Assembly: GCA_963752855.1 (NCBI GenBank)
Contig: CAVVZX010000045.1
Coordinates: forward strand, 310,001-374,000
Reading direction: 5' to 3'
Length of the DNA: 64,000 nt
DNA from: DATJPW01 sp963752855
GTDB lineage: Bacteria; Desulfobacterota; Desulfomonilia; Desulfomonilales; Desulfomonilaceae
Shown: one piece after another, positions 27,426 to 37,076 of the stretch
How the letters are laid out: every line of letters starts with the position of its first letter
Position numbering within the stretch: the stretch's first letter is position 1
Position numbers and translations under genes: made by a program
Notes under the pieces: model-generated
What the model was told of the DNA's origin: nothing
Databases searched by the model: none
Seen by the model: only the letters and a program-made list of their open reading frames with translations

Positions 27426-29370
27426 ATGACATATGAGCGATTAATGCACGAACGAGTCGGATCCATCGATTATGAGAAAGACCTAAACGCCGCGCAACTT
27501 GATGCGGTATCCGTGAGCGGCGGGCCGGTGCTGGTTATAGCCGGGGCTGGCTCAGGAAAGACCAGGACAATTGTTTATCGAGTGGCCTGGCTTGGTTGAT
27601 TCCGGTGTGGATCCGTCGTCGATCCTGTTGCTTACGTTCACCAGAAGAGCGGCGGAAGAGATGCTCTCCCGCGCGGCTCAGTTGTTGGACAGCAGAGTAA
27701 CCAAGGTGGACGGAGGCACTTTCCATTCCGTCGGCAACCTCCTGTTGCGGCGATATGCCGGATTGTTAGGATTTGACTCTTCGTTCTCCATCATGGATCA
27801 AGGCGATTCGCTGGACGCCATAGATCATGTGAGGAGAACCCTGACGCCGCCGATCATGGATCTGAAGGCATTTCCCAAGGCTCGGACGATAGCGGAGATA
27901 ATCAGCAGGTCGGCTTCTTCCGAGATCTCCATTTCCCAGGCGCTAAAGGACCGTTATCCTCACTTTGAGCCTTGTGCCCAAGATATTGAAAGGATACGCT
28001 CTCAATACCAGCAATATAAGCAAACCAATAACCTGAAGGATTATGACGATCTGCTCTTGCTGACCATCGAACTTCTCGAAAAACACGAACGCATCAGAGA
28101 TGAGGTATCCAACAGGTGGCGCCATGTTCTCGTGGACGAGTATCAGGACACGAATCATTTACAAGCCAAGATCGTCCGGCTGCTGGCGCATAGTCACGAC
28201 AACGTGATGGTGGTGGGTGACGATTCGCAGAGCATCTATTCCTTCAGAGGAGCGGATGTCACCAATATTCTGGAGTTCCCGAATATATTCCCCGGCGCCA
28301 GGATCATAAAGCTGGAGGAGAATTATCGAAGCACAGCGCCCATTCTAAACGTCACGAATACAATTATTCAAAAGGCGACTAAGGGATATCCCAAGAGGCT
28401 CATCACTCGAAAAATCGACGGGCCATTACCGCTCGCTGTCCGACCCTCGACCGAGCGCGACCAGAGCCGTTTTGTGGTCCAGTGTATTAAAGAGCTGCGA
28501 GATCACGGGATCGCCTTATCGGAGATCGCTGTCTTGTTTCGGGCCGGCTTTCATTCGTTTGACCTTGAGGGCGAGCTGACGCGCAACCGGATATCGTTTG
28601 TTAAGTACGGCGGGTTCAAATTCCTGGAGAGCCTCCACATAAAGGATGTTCTCGCGCATCTCAAGGTTGTGAATAATCCGAAGGACAGGCTCAGTTGGAT
28701 CAGGATTCTGAGACTTCTTCCCGGCGTTGGGATGAAAACTGCGATGAACCTCGCCTCGGAATTGGTCGAAACCAGCTTCCTTAAAGATCCTTCGAGCTTA
28801 GTTCCAAAGAACAAGAAATACAGCGAGCCGTTCCTAAAGTTGTACGAGTTGCTACTGAATTTGAGGAATCAAAACGCTCCGATTTCGGAGAAAGTGGAGC
28901 AGGTGAACTTGTATTACTTTCCGTTCCTTCAGGAGCGTTATGACAATTATCCCAAGAGGATGCGTGATTTGGAGAATTTGGCGGACCTCACGGTGCCGTA
29001 TCGAAGCCTCAACCGATTTCTTGACGATATGGCGCTGGAACCTCCCGATGAGGACGGAGCTGGAACAAATTCCAAGGAGAACAGCCTGGTCCTTTCCACT
29101 ATTCATTCGGCCAAAGGGCTCGAATGGCATACGGTCATAATTATATGGGCAGCGGAAGGCCGTATTCCGTCGCCTATGGCGTTGGACTCGGAAGACGAAC
29201 TGGAGGAAGAACGCCGTCTGCTATATGTGGCTACAACTCGGGCCAAACACAATCTGGTGATTGCCGCGCCCAGGAGTTTCATGGACCGCAGGTTCGGTCA
29301 GATTGAAGTCAAGTTGTCGAGGTTCTTTGAAGAAATTCCCGAGGAGTATTTTCGCCATTATCGGGTGTGA
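27426..29370 (+). CDS. UvrD/PcrA-like superfamily I DNA helicase (one frameshift)
   Basis: About 645 residues. Motifs in order are the Q-motif NAAQLDAV, Walker A IAGAGSGKTRTIVYRV, LTFTRRAAEEML (Ia), VDEYQDTN (II), VVGDDSQSIYSFRGA (III), EENYRSTAPILN (IV), STIHSAKGLEWHTVIII (V) and ERRLLYVATTRAKHNL (VI). An extra T near 27592 (CTTGGTTGA) breaks the frame directly after motif I; removing it gives ...VAWLVDSGVDPSSILLLTF. The protein translocates 3' to 5' on single-stranded DNA in repair or replication. It is shorter than PcrA or UvrD (about 720), mainly at the C-terminus, which lacks the usual Tudor-like tail. ATG at 27426 is the chosen start. Confidence 0.88.
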
Positions 29371-29846
29371 CGCGGGAAAGATTTACCGCAGAGGAAGCAG
29401 AGGGCGCAGAGGAAGAGGAGAAATGCGGGGGAACCCGCTTTTTTTAAACGGTGGAAGCACTGCGGAGAAACTTGCTAAGATTGCTGGTGAGCAAGATAGG
29501 GGGGAAAGAAAAAAAGAAAAAAAAAAAAATGCGTTGGTAGGCAAGAATCGGGGGCAAGACAAGGCTCATGAAGGGGCGACCGCGAAGTTGACCCTCTTCC
29601 TCCTCCTCTTTTCTAATGAGGTGATGTTTTTCCGGGACGCTAGAATAGGCATGGGGGGGAGCGTAAACCAGTTGGATAGGGAAAGAAGAAAGGGAAGGGG
29701 ATTGTTTTCGGGTAAAGAGAAGAGAAGAGGCGGAGGAGGAGAGGGACGCGAGGGACCGTTTTCAGAGGCTCGGTGAGAGAAGCTTTAGTAGAGGCGACGG
29801 AAGTGCCTTTCTCCAACGGCAAACGCGACGCGGGGATTTGACAGGA
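29371..29846. other. Purine-rich low-complexity stretch without a recognisable gene
   Basis: The plus strand is strongly A/G-rich. It begins with a tandem-like GCAGAGGAAGCAGAGG / GCGCAGAGGAAGAGG motif at 29386-29420, then has a run of more than ten A residues around 29517-29528 and long GGAGG-type tracts to about 29755. Open frames across it are compositional artefacts (Lys, Arg and Gly only). The CGCAGAG motif recurs at 35470-35500, so part of it is a dispersed repeat. Sequence quality in such homopolymers may be poor. Confidence 0.55.
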
Positions 29847-30046
29847 TTCTGACGAGATGCTCCTTGCCGGCACCGAAGAAAGACTCCCGTCCGGATAGTG
29901 GGCATCCTTCCTGAGCAAGTTGCCGGTGATGAACTTCCCCGCAGACAGACCCACCCGACACCCTCCTCCGATCCCCACTCCAACTACAGACGTGCGCACA
30001 GAGTGCGCTGGCGCTTGAATCTCTTTAAGTCCTGGAAAAGTATTCA
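29847..30046 (+). mobile_element. Relic of an IS4-type transposase gene
   Basis: The segment from 29847 (GACGAGATGCTCCTTGCCGG) matches 58367 onward in the transposase gene at 57594-58646 almost base for base for about 50 bases. After diverged or deleted sequence it ends with a GTGCGCTGGCGC...TTTAAGTCCTGG block equal to the transposase RWRIEIIFKSW region. The middle portion is deleted and scrambled. No open frame survives. It marks an old insertion beside the helicase gene. Confidence 0.7.
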
Positions 30047-30618
30047 ATCAGGGCTTTGATCTCCCACCCTGCAGGGAGAACTGCTAATTTACGGAGACCA
30101 TTAATCCGATCAGACCCCAGCGCCCCAAACGACGGGCAACCTAGCGTGCTCAGGCGCTGATTTTTTAGCACGCTTTCGCGGCCGCTGACGCGCGCGCTCT
30201 ATCTCTCACGTCAACAGATCATCGGACTAGCCATACGTCACCGGAACAACAGAGCAAACTATGTATAAATTGCGGAGGCAGGAATCCAGGAATTGCCCGC
30301 TTTTCGCGGGCGACCATGTGGACCCCGGATCGAGTCCGGGGACAGTTGCCGCACCCCCTCCGGCAAAAACTCCCATATGGCTGACGGTAGCCTCAGCGCT
30401 GCCTGAAGGTCCCGCCGATACCGCGATAGGGGCGACCTGCGGTCACCGTCCTGGCTTTGATAGCGACAGGTGTCACTGACGGGCGATTGTCGTCGCTCGT
30501 AGATGACAAGATCCACGAACGATGCGGTTCAGCTTCGTCTCACCAGATATTACCTATAGTCTTTGCAGGTATCCGTTCTGAATGCGGCCTTTTTAAGAAG
30601 GCTATCAACCACACCAAG
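30047..30618. repeat. Intergenic stretch with palindromic repeats, no gene
   Basis: This stretch has no supported coding frame. It contains a GCAGGAATCCAG motif near 30280, a CCGCTTTTCGCGGG hairpin near 30297-30310, and a perfect hairpin CCCCGGA-TCGAG-TCCGGGG at 30323-30341. The last shares its TCGAG loop and outer GACCCCG with the hairpin at 32574-32601, so the two belong to one repeat family. A GC-rich tract with several alternating CGCG steps lies at 30170-30200. Confidence 0.5.
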
Positions 30619-31200
30619 TTAACGATCAGTAAGATAACAGCCGAGACCACAAATATAGTATTTATTTAAGCTATTGCTACCAATGTTACTTTCCAAGATT
30701 CCTGCATATCCTAGTAGCACGAAACCAATGAAATTGGCGGCCATATGCCATATGATTGAGCCATAAAGGGATGCACTCCTCATATAGATCAGATAAAACA
30801 AAAACCACAGTACAGCTTCCTCGAATTGTCTCGACAACGTTAAAGTGCAAATGCCACAGGGCGCCCAATACAGTGAGAAGGCCTATTGCCTTCCACATTC
30901 CTATCCTTCTGGCCACGGGCGTGAAGAGAATGCCCCTAAATAGTAACTCCTCAAGGACAGGGATTACAAAAACCATGAGAACTACAAGATAGACATTTAT
31001 GGTACTGGTATAGCGCTGGGGATAAGGTCATCCAGGGCCCCAGTTGTTCGCCAATGGCGAGAAAGCAGGGACTATGTAAACCGAGTGCTCCTTTGGCTGG
31101 AGAATTACGACCAAAAGTGAAAGAATAATCGCGATATTCGCATTGCGGACACCACTTTTAAGAAACTTGGCTGTGTCAAGTCCGAATACGGCTCGCGCTC
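30619..31200 (-). pseudogene. CPBP-family intramembrane protease, frame broken
   Basis: Reading through several shifts gives hydrophobic helices and the CPBP (Abi/CAAX-like) motifs: EELLFRG (30970-30930 region), the second His motif LGALWHLHFN, and a last HxxxN block SIIWHMAANF. The pieces lie in at least three frames: an N-terminal NIAIILSLLVVIL region near 31150, 30686-30976, then 30619-30837. No good start codon or ribosome site is visible. The family cleaves or processes membrane peptides and proteins. Given the decayed, repeat-rich surroundings it may be a true pseudogene, although the motifs are still intact. Confidence 0.65.
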
Positions 31201-31418
31201 ACTCCGTACACGCTTTCTTAATAAAGAAATAATACCCGCCGTATATGGCTCACGCAGTATAGTGGCCCGAAAATCGTAGACAGGAAGCTCCGGTATTCAG
31301 TCAATACATGATGTAGAATAAATTGCAGGTAGAGCAAAGCCGAGGCGGAATTACGATTTTATACGCATCATTCAAGCTCCATTTCTGGTCCTCAAAAAAA
31401 GGTTGGTCAAGAGGCCGA

Positions 31419-32497
31419 TCATGCACCTATTCTGATTATGATTGCCAAGATGATAAGGATCGCAACCAGTTTTGCCGTCCCCACGATAATTACCAACCTG
31501 TTGGTCTTCTTGACTGTCGAAGTCGTCTTTAAGGAGTGCGGCGATTTGAGCATGACCATCCATGGGAAGCGATAGTGAATGCAGTGACGCCCCAGCTCAT
31601 TCTTGAGATTGACATCAGCTCCCTTGATCCAACAAGAATTCGCACGATCTCGGTGCTGCCACCGTGTGAGCTGCCCACATCAAGGCCGTCATGCCTTTCG
31701 CATCCTTTCGCATTGACATGAGCTCCGCTTTCCAGAAGGACCCGAGCAATGTCTAAGCGACCTGCTACAGCAGCGTACATTAGGGCAGTCTAGCCGTGGA
31801 TTGGCTGTTGTATTATATCGGCGCCTCTTTTCCAGAAGCTGATCCACCAATATCTAGATGGTCTTTCTGGCGCAGCCACACATCAAAGGTGACCGGCCAC
31901 TCAGGACTCCTTGGCATTGATATCGACGCCTTTATCGACGAGCAGTTTAAGCATCCCCAGTTCATTTCTTTGGGCAGCATATAGTAGAGGTGTCCATCCC
32001 CCTGGGTCTTTAGCATTTACGTCAGCGCCTTTGTCGAGAAGCAATTTCCCAACATCAAGGTGGCCTTGGCGGGAAGCAAAGAGCAATGCCGTCCAACTCT
32101 TGCAATCGGCCGCATTAACGTCAGCGCCCTTTTCCAGAAGCAGCCTGACCAGATCGAGGTGACCTCTGAATGAAGCGGCCATCAAGGCTGTCCCGCCCCC
32201 TGCCATTTTTGCATTGACATCGGCGCCTCTGGTCAAGAGCTCTTCCGACACACTAAGGCTACCCGACACGGCTGCATCCGTCAGGGCGGTCTTACCATCT
32301 TTGTCCTTAGCATTTACATCAGCGCCCCTTTCCAGCAAGGTTTTGACCAGTGAGCTATCGCCACGACGTGCTGCCTCTCTGAGTTGCTCTTCGAGAGTGG
32401 CCGTGGACTTTGCAGTTCCCCCGCATGGCAACAAGATCAAAACGACAATCAGAGCCGGCCATAGCTTTGTGATCATCGCAATGCGTCGAGTTTTCAT
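31419..32497 (-). CDS. Ankyrin-repeat protein with signal and C-terminal membrane helix (frame broken)
   Basis: The main open part (31901-32497) has a signal-like N-terminus (MITKLWPALIVVLILLPCGG). It then has about five ankyrin repeats of the form ADVNAKDKDGKTALTDAAVSG...LLTRG. In other frames the repeats continue (MYAAVAGRLDIARVLLESGAHVNAKG at 31780-31700; GHAQIAALLK near 31555). The protein would end in a hydrophobic helix, LVAILIILAIIIRIG, with TGA at 31419. At least three shifts are needed. Ankyrin repeats bind proteins; here they would lie outside the cytoplasm between two membrane anchors. The partner is unknown. Confidence 0.6.
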
Positions 32498-32573
32498 GGA
32501 AAATCTCCGGATTAGCCCGATCAGCGGGGTGCGGGGCATCATTCGAGTCTTTTTCGCGGAGTGAGTGAATGTG

Positions 32574-32601
32574 GTGACCCCGCATCGAGTGCGGGGGTCA
32601 C
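32574..32601. repeat. Palindromic hairpin, TCGAG-loop repeat family
   Basis: GTGACCCCGCA and TGCGGGGGTCAC form an 11-pair stem (one extra G) around the loop TCGAG. The hairpin at 30323-30341 has the same loop and related arms. The following 32602-32660 contains CTCTGCGGTGAGA, the reverse form of the GCAGAG motif found near 29386 and 35470, so two dispersed repeat types adjoin here. Confidence 0.55.
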
Positions 32602-32681
32602 CGCATCACTACCTTCGCTCGCGCACTCTGCGGTGAGAACTTTTCTCTTTATTCCCGCCGTTCCACGATCCGACCAAATCC

Positions 32682-32710
32682 TTGACATTCAGACTACATG
32701 GCAATAGAGT
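32682..32710 (+). promoter_or_regulatory. Promoter of tRNA-Ser(GCT)
   Basis: TTGACA at 32682-32687 is followed after 17 bases by TAGAGT at 32705-32710. The tRNA begins 20 bases after the -10 box. A perfect -35 box with optimal spacing is as expected for a stable-RNA gene. Confidence 0.6.
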
Positions 32711-32729
32711 ACCATTCGTGAAGCCTTGC

Positions 32730-32822
32730 GGAGAGATGACCGAGAGGCCGAAGGTGCTCGCCTGCTAAGCGAGTGTAGGGTGTGAAGCTCTACCGAGGGT
32801 TCGAATCCCTCTCTCTCCGCCA
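32730..32822 (+). tRNA. tRNA-Ser (anticodon GCT)
   Basis: This 93-base serine tRNA has a long variable arm. The acceptor stem is GGAGAGA/TCTCTCC, the D-arm begins GACCGAGAGGCCGAAGG, and the anticodon loop CTGCTAA gives GCT (codons AGC/AGU). The T-arm is GAGGGTTCGAATCCCTC and CCA is encoded at 32820-32822. It stands alone. Confidence 0.95.
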
Positions 32823-32936
32823 GTTTCAATACGCACTGCGAATGACCGGCAATCCCGCGAAACGCGGACGGATACTGTTTTGGGAATCCGTTTCTTCTGT
32901 CAGTTTCAGTCCAGCGCTGCGGATTAACCTGCAATC

Positions 32937-32955
32937 GACCGGCAAGATGCCGGTC
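32937..32955. repeat. Single copy of the GACCGGCAAGATGCCGGTC palindrome
   Basis: It is identical to the 203-221 copy at the start of the window. Here it is unpaired and sits 22 bases past the end of spmB (minus strand). With the two copies at 131-221 this shows the palindrome is dispersed in the genome. Confidence 0.75.
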
Positions 32956-32977
32956 CTACTATGAGAATCCCCCACCC

Positions 32978-33522
32978 TCAACCGAAGATCAGCAGGCATA
33001 TAATAATCGACGCGATCGCTCCCGCGGCATCGGCCAAGAGCCCGGCGTGAAGCGCATACCTGGCCTTTGTGACAGCCACTGCCCCGAAGTATACCGCTAT
33101 CACATACAAAGTCGTTTCGGTGCTACCGATAATCACCGACGCCAAACGGGCTTGGTAAGAGTCGGGTCCCTGCTTGGCGATGATCTCTCCAAGTATTCCC
33201 AATGAGGCGGCCCCGGAAAGCGGCCTCATCATGATTAGCCCGAGGACATCCGGCGACAAGCCCAATGAATTCATGAAGTCCCGGTAATCCACCGCGAGAT
33301 AAGATCCATAGCTCCTGATGCACGAAACATCCCAACGACGACGAGTATCGCCACGAGATACGGAATGATCCGCACCGCCACCTCAAAGCCCTCTTTGGCG
33401 CCGGTTACAAAAACCTCGTATACTTTGACCCCCTTGAAGAATCCGTAGACCGGAATTCCAACCAGAAAACCTAAGAAGATCGCGTTCGACGCTATGGTGG
33501 AAAATTCAGGGAATCCTTGCAT
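32978..33522 (-). CDS. spmB: SpmB-like nucleoside-recognition (Gate-domain) membrane protein (one frameshift)
   Basis: About 180 residues with four to five hydrophobic helices. MQGFPEFSTIASNAIFLGFLVGIPVYGF starts it, with VRIIPYLVAILVVVGMFRASGAMD, LGLIMMRPLSGAASLG and STETTLYVIAVYFGAV following. This matches SpmB. Near 33300 one base seems missing, joining the frame starting at 33522 to the one at 33292 (...DLIS-AVDYRDFMNSLG). The ATG at 33522 overlaps the end of spmA. SpmA and SpmB were named for spore core dehydration in Bacillus but occur widely in non-spore-formers, where their role is unknown. Confidence 0.82.
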
Positions 33523-34135
33523 CTTCGGGCTGCTCCTCGACCTGTTGGTCCTCACGAAATCGACGCATACGAGAAAGCAATTTTGCGGCTGTCACTCCCA
33601 CTACGGTGGAACAAATCGTCGCAATAATCGCGGGGAATACAATTACAGTAGGATCGGACGAGCCGCCGGCCGCGAGCAAGGCAATGGCGCCCGCGGGAAC
33701 AAGCTGCAAGCTGGATGTATTAATCGCGAGAAACATGCACATCTCGTCCGTAGCCCTTCCCTTTTTAGGATTAAGCGTTTCGAGGTCCTCCATGGCCCGG
33801 ATGCCCAGGGGAGTCGCTGCGTTATTAAGTCCGAACATGTTGGCGACCATGTTCATGGCCATGCTGCCCAGCGCGGGATGATCGTGCGGAATGCGAGGAA
33901 AAAGAAACCGCATCACAGGGGCTATCAACACGGTGAAATTCCTGATTAGCCCGCTCTCTTCGGCTATTTTCATTATTCCGAGCCATAAGGCCATTATTCC
34001 GGTGAATCCCAACGCCAGTTTGAAAGCGGTCCCCGCGCTTTCACTCGCGGATATCACCACATCCTTTGTATGGCCGGTTACCAATGCGATCGCGACAGAC
34101 CCCACCAGCAACAAAAGCCAGATGATATTCAGCAT
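33506..34135 (-). CDS. spmA: SpmA-like nucleoside-recognition membrane protein
   Basis: The 209-residue membrane protein has repeated hydrophobic helices. Conserved segments are MLNIIWLLLLVGSVAIALVTG, TAFKLALGFTGIMALWLGIMKIAEESGL, AMNMVANMFGLNNAATPLGIRAM and EMCMFLAINTSSLQLVP. This is the SpmA/nucleoside recognition Gate family. The frame is intact, and it overlaps spmB by 17 bases on the same strand, so the two form an operon. No sporulation genes are nearby. Confidence 0.88.
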   Translation of the reverse strand: MLNIIWLLLLVGSVAIALVTGHTKDVVISASESAGTAFKLALGFTGIMALWLGIMKIAEESGLIRNFTVLIAPVMRFLFPRIPHDHPALGSMAMNMVANMFGLNNAATPLGIRAMEDLETLNPKKGRATDEMCMFLAINTSSLQLVPAGAIALLAAGGSSDPTVIVFPAIIATICSTVVGVTAAKLLSRMRRFREDQQVEEQPEDARIP

Positions 34136-34202
34136 GTTTGCGCCCCCTCATGGACGGGACTACTACATGTTTCGAGCCCCAAATTCAATCGCGGATGAAA
34201 AA

Positions 34203-35355
34203 TTATCTGATTTTGGTCTTTATGTAAGAAATGCTGGAAAGCGGGATAGTGAAGAAGTCGTCCCCCGATTCAATACCTATCAAGCCGTCCCGGTTCCAGG
34301 TCAAAACTCCTTGGATCTTCATGTCTGAACCTACCAGGGAGACTTCGACCTCTGTCCGAGCGGAGAAGATGTCTTCCAAGAAGCTGGTAGTGGGAGAAGC
34401 GGGCGAGACGACAGACGTTACTGACGAAACGACTTCCGGCTGCGGCGGGGGACCGCTTTCAAACTGGGGCGATATTTCCCCCACGCTGACAGGTCTTGAT
34501 GCCGTTGGCTCTGTCGTAGCGCCGGTCACCACGCCGGTCATGGATATATCGTCGATTAGCTCGTCTATTATTGCTTCGTCCAGCACCAGAGACTCCGCCA
34601 CGCCGGTATCAGGACCAGCAACCGCGGCAGGCGGCATTTTTGCGAGTTTCTTCTTCCCCGAAGGAAGGAGTTCCAGGCGGACCGGCCCGTCGCGCTTGTG
34701 TCGCAGCGGGGCTTGGCTCCGGAGCTGAAACGCGATGACCGAGATTCTCGAAATCCTGCAAGGAGTACCGGAAGTTGGTATTAATAAATTTAACTTCACA
34801 ATTGATACTTCTCGACGGGACCTTCGTATTCATGGTTTCAGGTAATCTGAGCACAGTGTCCAGGTTAACGTCGGTGTCGCACTGGAGGAAGTCATTAATT
34901 TTTTGCAGGATTGCTTCCAATCTTTCAGGCTCGGAGACCTCCGTAACCTCTCTCAAGAGCCAATAGAGATGTGCGCCTCTTCCCGATTCGACGATTATGG
35001 ATGGCGCCCTGGGAAAACTCCGAATGGCTTTAGCAGCCTCTCGGGGACCTTCAAAATACGTTTTTTTGTCATCGTGCCCTTCAGAGCCGATGTCGAGGTC
35101 CGCCCAAAAGGCGACAATGTAGCGAATATGCTCCTTTTCCGCTTTCATTCTTTCCCTTGGGCAGATACCGAAATATACATCCCTGTCGTCGCCGTACTGC
35201 TCTTTGGCCAAGATGTCGATATTGGGGAAATACCGGGTGCTCATCTTGGGGTCCCCGCGCTTAAAACTCTTTACGAGAGTAAATCCCCTGTGCTCTCTAT
35301 AATAATCCGCAAAGAGAGCCTCAAGAAAGTCCTTACGGCTAAATCTGGCGATCAT
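34203..35355 (-). CDS. RepB-like archaeo-eukaryotic-type primase with C-terminal Hfq/Sm-like domain (one frameshift)
   Basis: About 380 residues. The N-terminal 210 residues carry primase-superfamily motifs: FWADLDIG (metal-binding acidic pair), IIVESGRGAHLYWLL, and DTVLRLPETMNTK. A low-complexity Pro/Ala/Thr linker follows, and the final 50 residues (EVEVSLVGSDMKIQGVLTWN ... FFTIPLSSISYIKTK) follow the Hfq/Sm strand pattern, including LxxGxxxxG and a late IS-I strand. One extra base near 34690 moves the frame from 34609-35355 to 34203-34799; the joined text reads ...QARRAGPVRLELL. AEP primases occur in plasmid replication and repair; a fused RNA-binding-like tail is not something I recognise. 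Function is open. Confidence 0.65.
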
Positions 35356-35460
35356 GCAAAGACCTTGGCATGGGGATTAGGAGTCCGATTTTGCGGCCTT
35401 ATTCTATTACTCGTGCGGCAGATTGTCAATCTGAGGTTGCAGCTGCCGGATCGCGAGAAC

Positions 35461-35650
35461 TAATTCACAGCAGAGTACGCAGGGCACGCAGAGAAAATAG
35501 TTCCCTCTTATGAAGGTCCAATGCGAACAATTGCGGGTCGGAAAGATGAGGAGTTCCGCCGGCCAAGAAGCGCGACCTGAAAATTGCAATTACTTCTAAG
35601 GTCTCTCCGCGACCTTTGCGTTCCCTGCGGTCAACTATCGCCGAACTGCC
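35461..35650. repeat. Dispersed CGCAGAG-type repeat element
   Basis: ACAGCAGAGTACGCAGGGCACGCAGAGAAA at its left end and GTCTCTCCGCGACCTTTGCGTTCCCTGCGGTC at its right end are roughly inverted versions of each other; the centre (35505-35590) is unremarkable. The same motifs occur near 29386 and 32640. I see no gene here. Confidence 0.5.
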
Positions 35651-35657
35651 TCATCGT

Positions 35658-37076
35658 TTACCGAGTTTTCTTCTTCTCGGGAGAGGACTCCTTCTTGGGT
35701 TCCTTGGACTCGGTTTTCTGCTTGGCCCTCTCAAGGTTCTCCTGAATTACCTTGTTTTCAGGGAGGAGTTTGGCCGCACGGGACAGATAAAGGATCTCCT
35801 GTTTGTGATCCCCTTTCTTACCAAAGCTGACACCATAATCATTGTATGCCAGAGCCAAATCTTCTTTGATTTCCGTATTGGACGGGGCGGCCGCAGCAGC
35901 TTTTTGCAGAAGCCGTATCTCTTCCAGGTGTTTTCCTTCCTCACCTCTCTTAATTGCTTCGTTGTGATATGCCGCTGCGAGATTGGATTGAATCGACTTA
36001 TTGTGGGGGTCAGCCTTTGCCGCGCGTTCGAGGAGTTCTATTGCTTGAGTATGTCTTCCTTCCTTAAATTCTTTTACCGCTTCCCGGAGGAGAAGATTGG
36101 CCAAATTGCTGATAGTCGCTTGGTTTTTTGGATCGAGCTTAAGCGAAGATTCAAGCATGGCTATTCGTTCAGAAAAGGAGGCTCCCGTATTCTCGGCTAT
36201 TCCCTGATTATTATAGGCCGCAGCCAGGTTTTTGCTCGTGGTGGCGTCTCCATGCGCTAGTTCCAACGATTCTTTGAGCAAGGCTATTTGTGAAGTGATG
36301 TCTCCTTCCTTCCCTTTCAGAACTCCAAGATTTGACAGGGCTTTTGCCAGATTCTCGATTATCATTTTGTCCTTGGACTCGAGTTTATGGGCCTTCCGCA
36401 GTAGTTCCACCTCCTGCGCGAAGTTGCCGTTTTTGCCCTTATTAATTGAGAGGTTATGATATGCGGTGGCGAGATTTCGCTTAAGTTGGTTATTGCCGGA
36501 ATCCAGTTGGACGGCCTCCTCGAGCGCCGTGACCTCCCCGGAGCGGTCTCCTTTCCGTCCTTTTGCTACGCCCTCATTGTTGAGCAAGGCCGCTAAAGCC
36601 TTTTTCGTGGCCGGACTATCGGGCTGAATTTCAAGCACTCGTCGCAAGAGATCGGCCTTTTCAGCCGGAGTGACTTTGTCGTCAGGGGCGTTCGCAGCGT
36701 GGAACGCTGCTGCAATAAAATTCGAACGAATGTCTTTGTCTTCCGGGGCTAAATTCAACGCGTGGCCCAAAGAGCGGACCGCTTCTCCGTAAGAGCCTTC
36801 GCGATTCATTTTCAATCCCAGATTATTATATGCCACGGCAAGGACTTGCCTGTATTTGGCGTTGCCGGAATCTAGTTCCAATGCCTTTTCCAAGGCTTCG
36901 ACGGCTCCGGGAAAATTGCCCGTGGACAAGAGGTGACTGCCGGTAAAGAAGGCGTTCTCAGCCTCGGCGCTGGCTGGTGAACCGTAGACCGACGTCGGAA
37001 TTACGACCTGACCGAGAGCTATGGTCGCGGCAAGAAGACCCACCTTAACCAGTTGCGCATAAAACTTAGGAAACAT
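35658..37076 (-). CDS. Exported tetratricopeptide-repeat protein
   Basis: The 472-residue protein begins with a signal peptide (MFPKFYAQLVKVGLLAATIALGQ... with a likely cut near VYGSPA). About ten TPR-like units follow, each with a YNNLG or AYHNEA helix (LAVAYNNLGLKMNREG, LATAYHNLSINKGKNG, LAAAYNNQGIAEN, LALAYNDYGVSFGKKG). The C-terminal tail is highly charged (KKESSPEKKKTR). ATG at 37076 fits the signal peptide better than upstream codons. It probably scaffolds proteins in the periplasm. The frame is intact. The 446 bases to the next gene (37077-37522) have no supported gene; TTGACA at 37456 is a weak promoter candidate. Confidence 0.8.
   Translation of the reverse strand: MFPKFYAQLVKVGLLAATIALGQVVIPTSVYGSPASAEAENAFFTGSHLLSTGNFPGAVEALEKALELDSGNAKYRQVLAVAYNNLGLKMNREGSYGEAVRSLGHALNLAPEDKDIRSNFIAAAFHAANAPDDKVTPAEKADLLRRVLEIQPDSPATKKALAALLNNEGVAKGRKGDRSGEVTALEEAVQLDSGNNQLKRNLATAYHNLSINKGKNGNFAQEVELLRKAHKLESKDKMIIENLAKALSNLGVLKGKEGDITSQIALLKESLELAHGDATTSKNLAAAYNNQGIAENTGASFSERIAMLESSLKLDPKNQATISNLANLLLREAVKEFKEGRHTQAIELLERAAKADPHNKSIQSNLAAAYHNEAIKRGEEGKHLEEIRLLQKAAAAAPSNTEIKEDLALAYNDYGVSFGKKGDHKQEILYLSRAAKLLPENKVIQENLERAKQKTESKEPKKESSPEKKKTR

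Noticed and set aside
29261..29776. 171-codon plus-strand frame in the purine-rich zone
   Set aside because: Composition is almost only Lys, Arg, Gly and Glu, created by the A/G tracts. The first part is the end of the helicase gene in another frame.
131..32955. CRISPR-like repeats
   Set aside because: Only three copies of the 19-base palindrome occur, not at regular spacing and without unique spacers.
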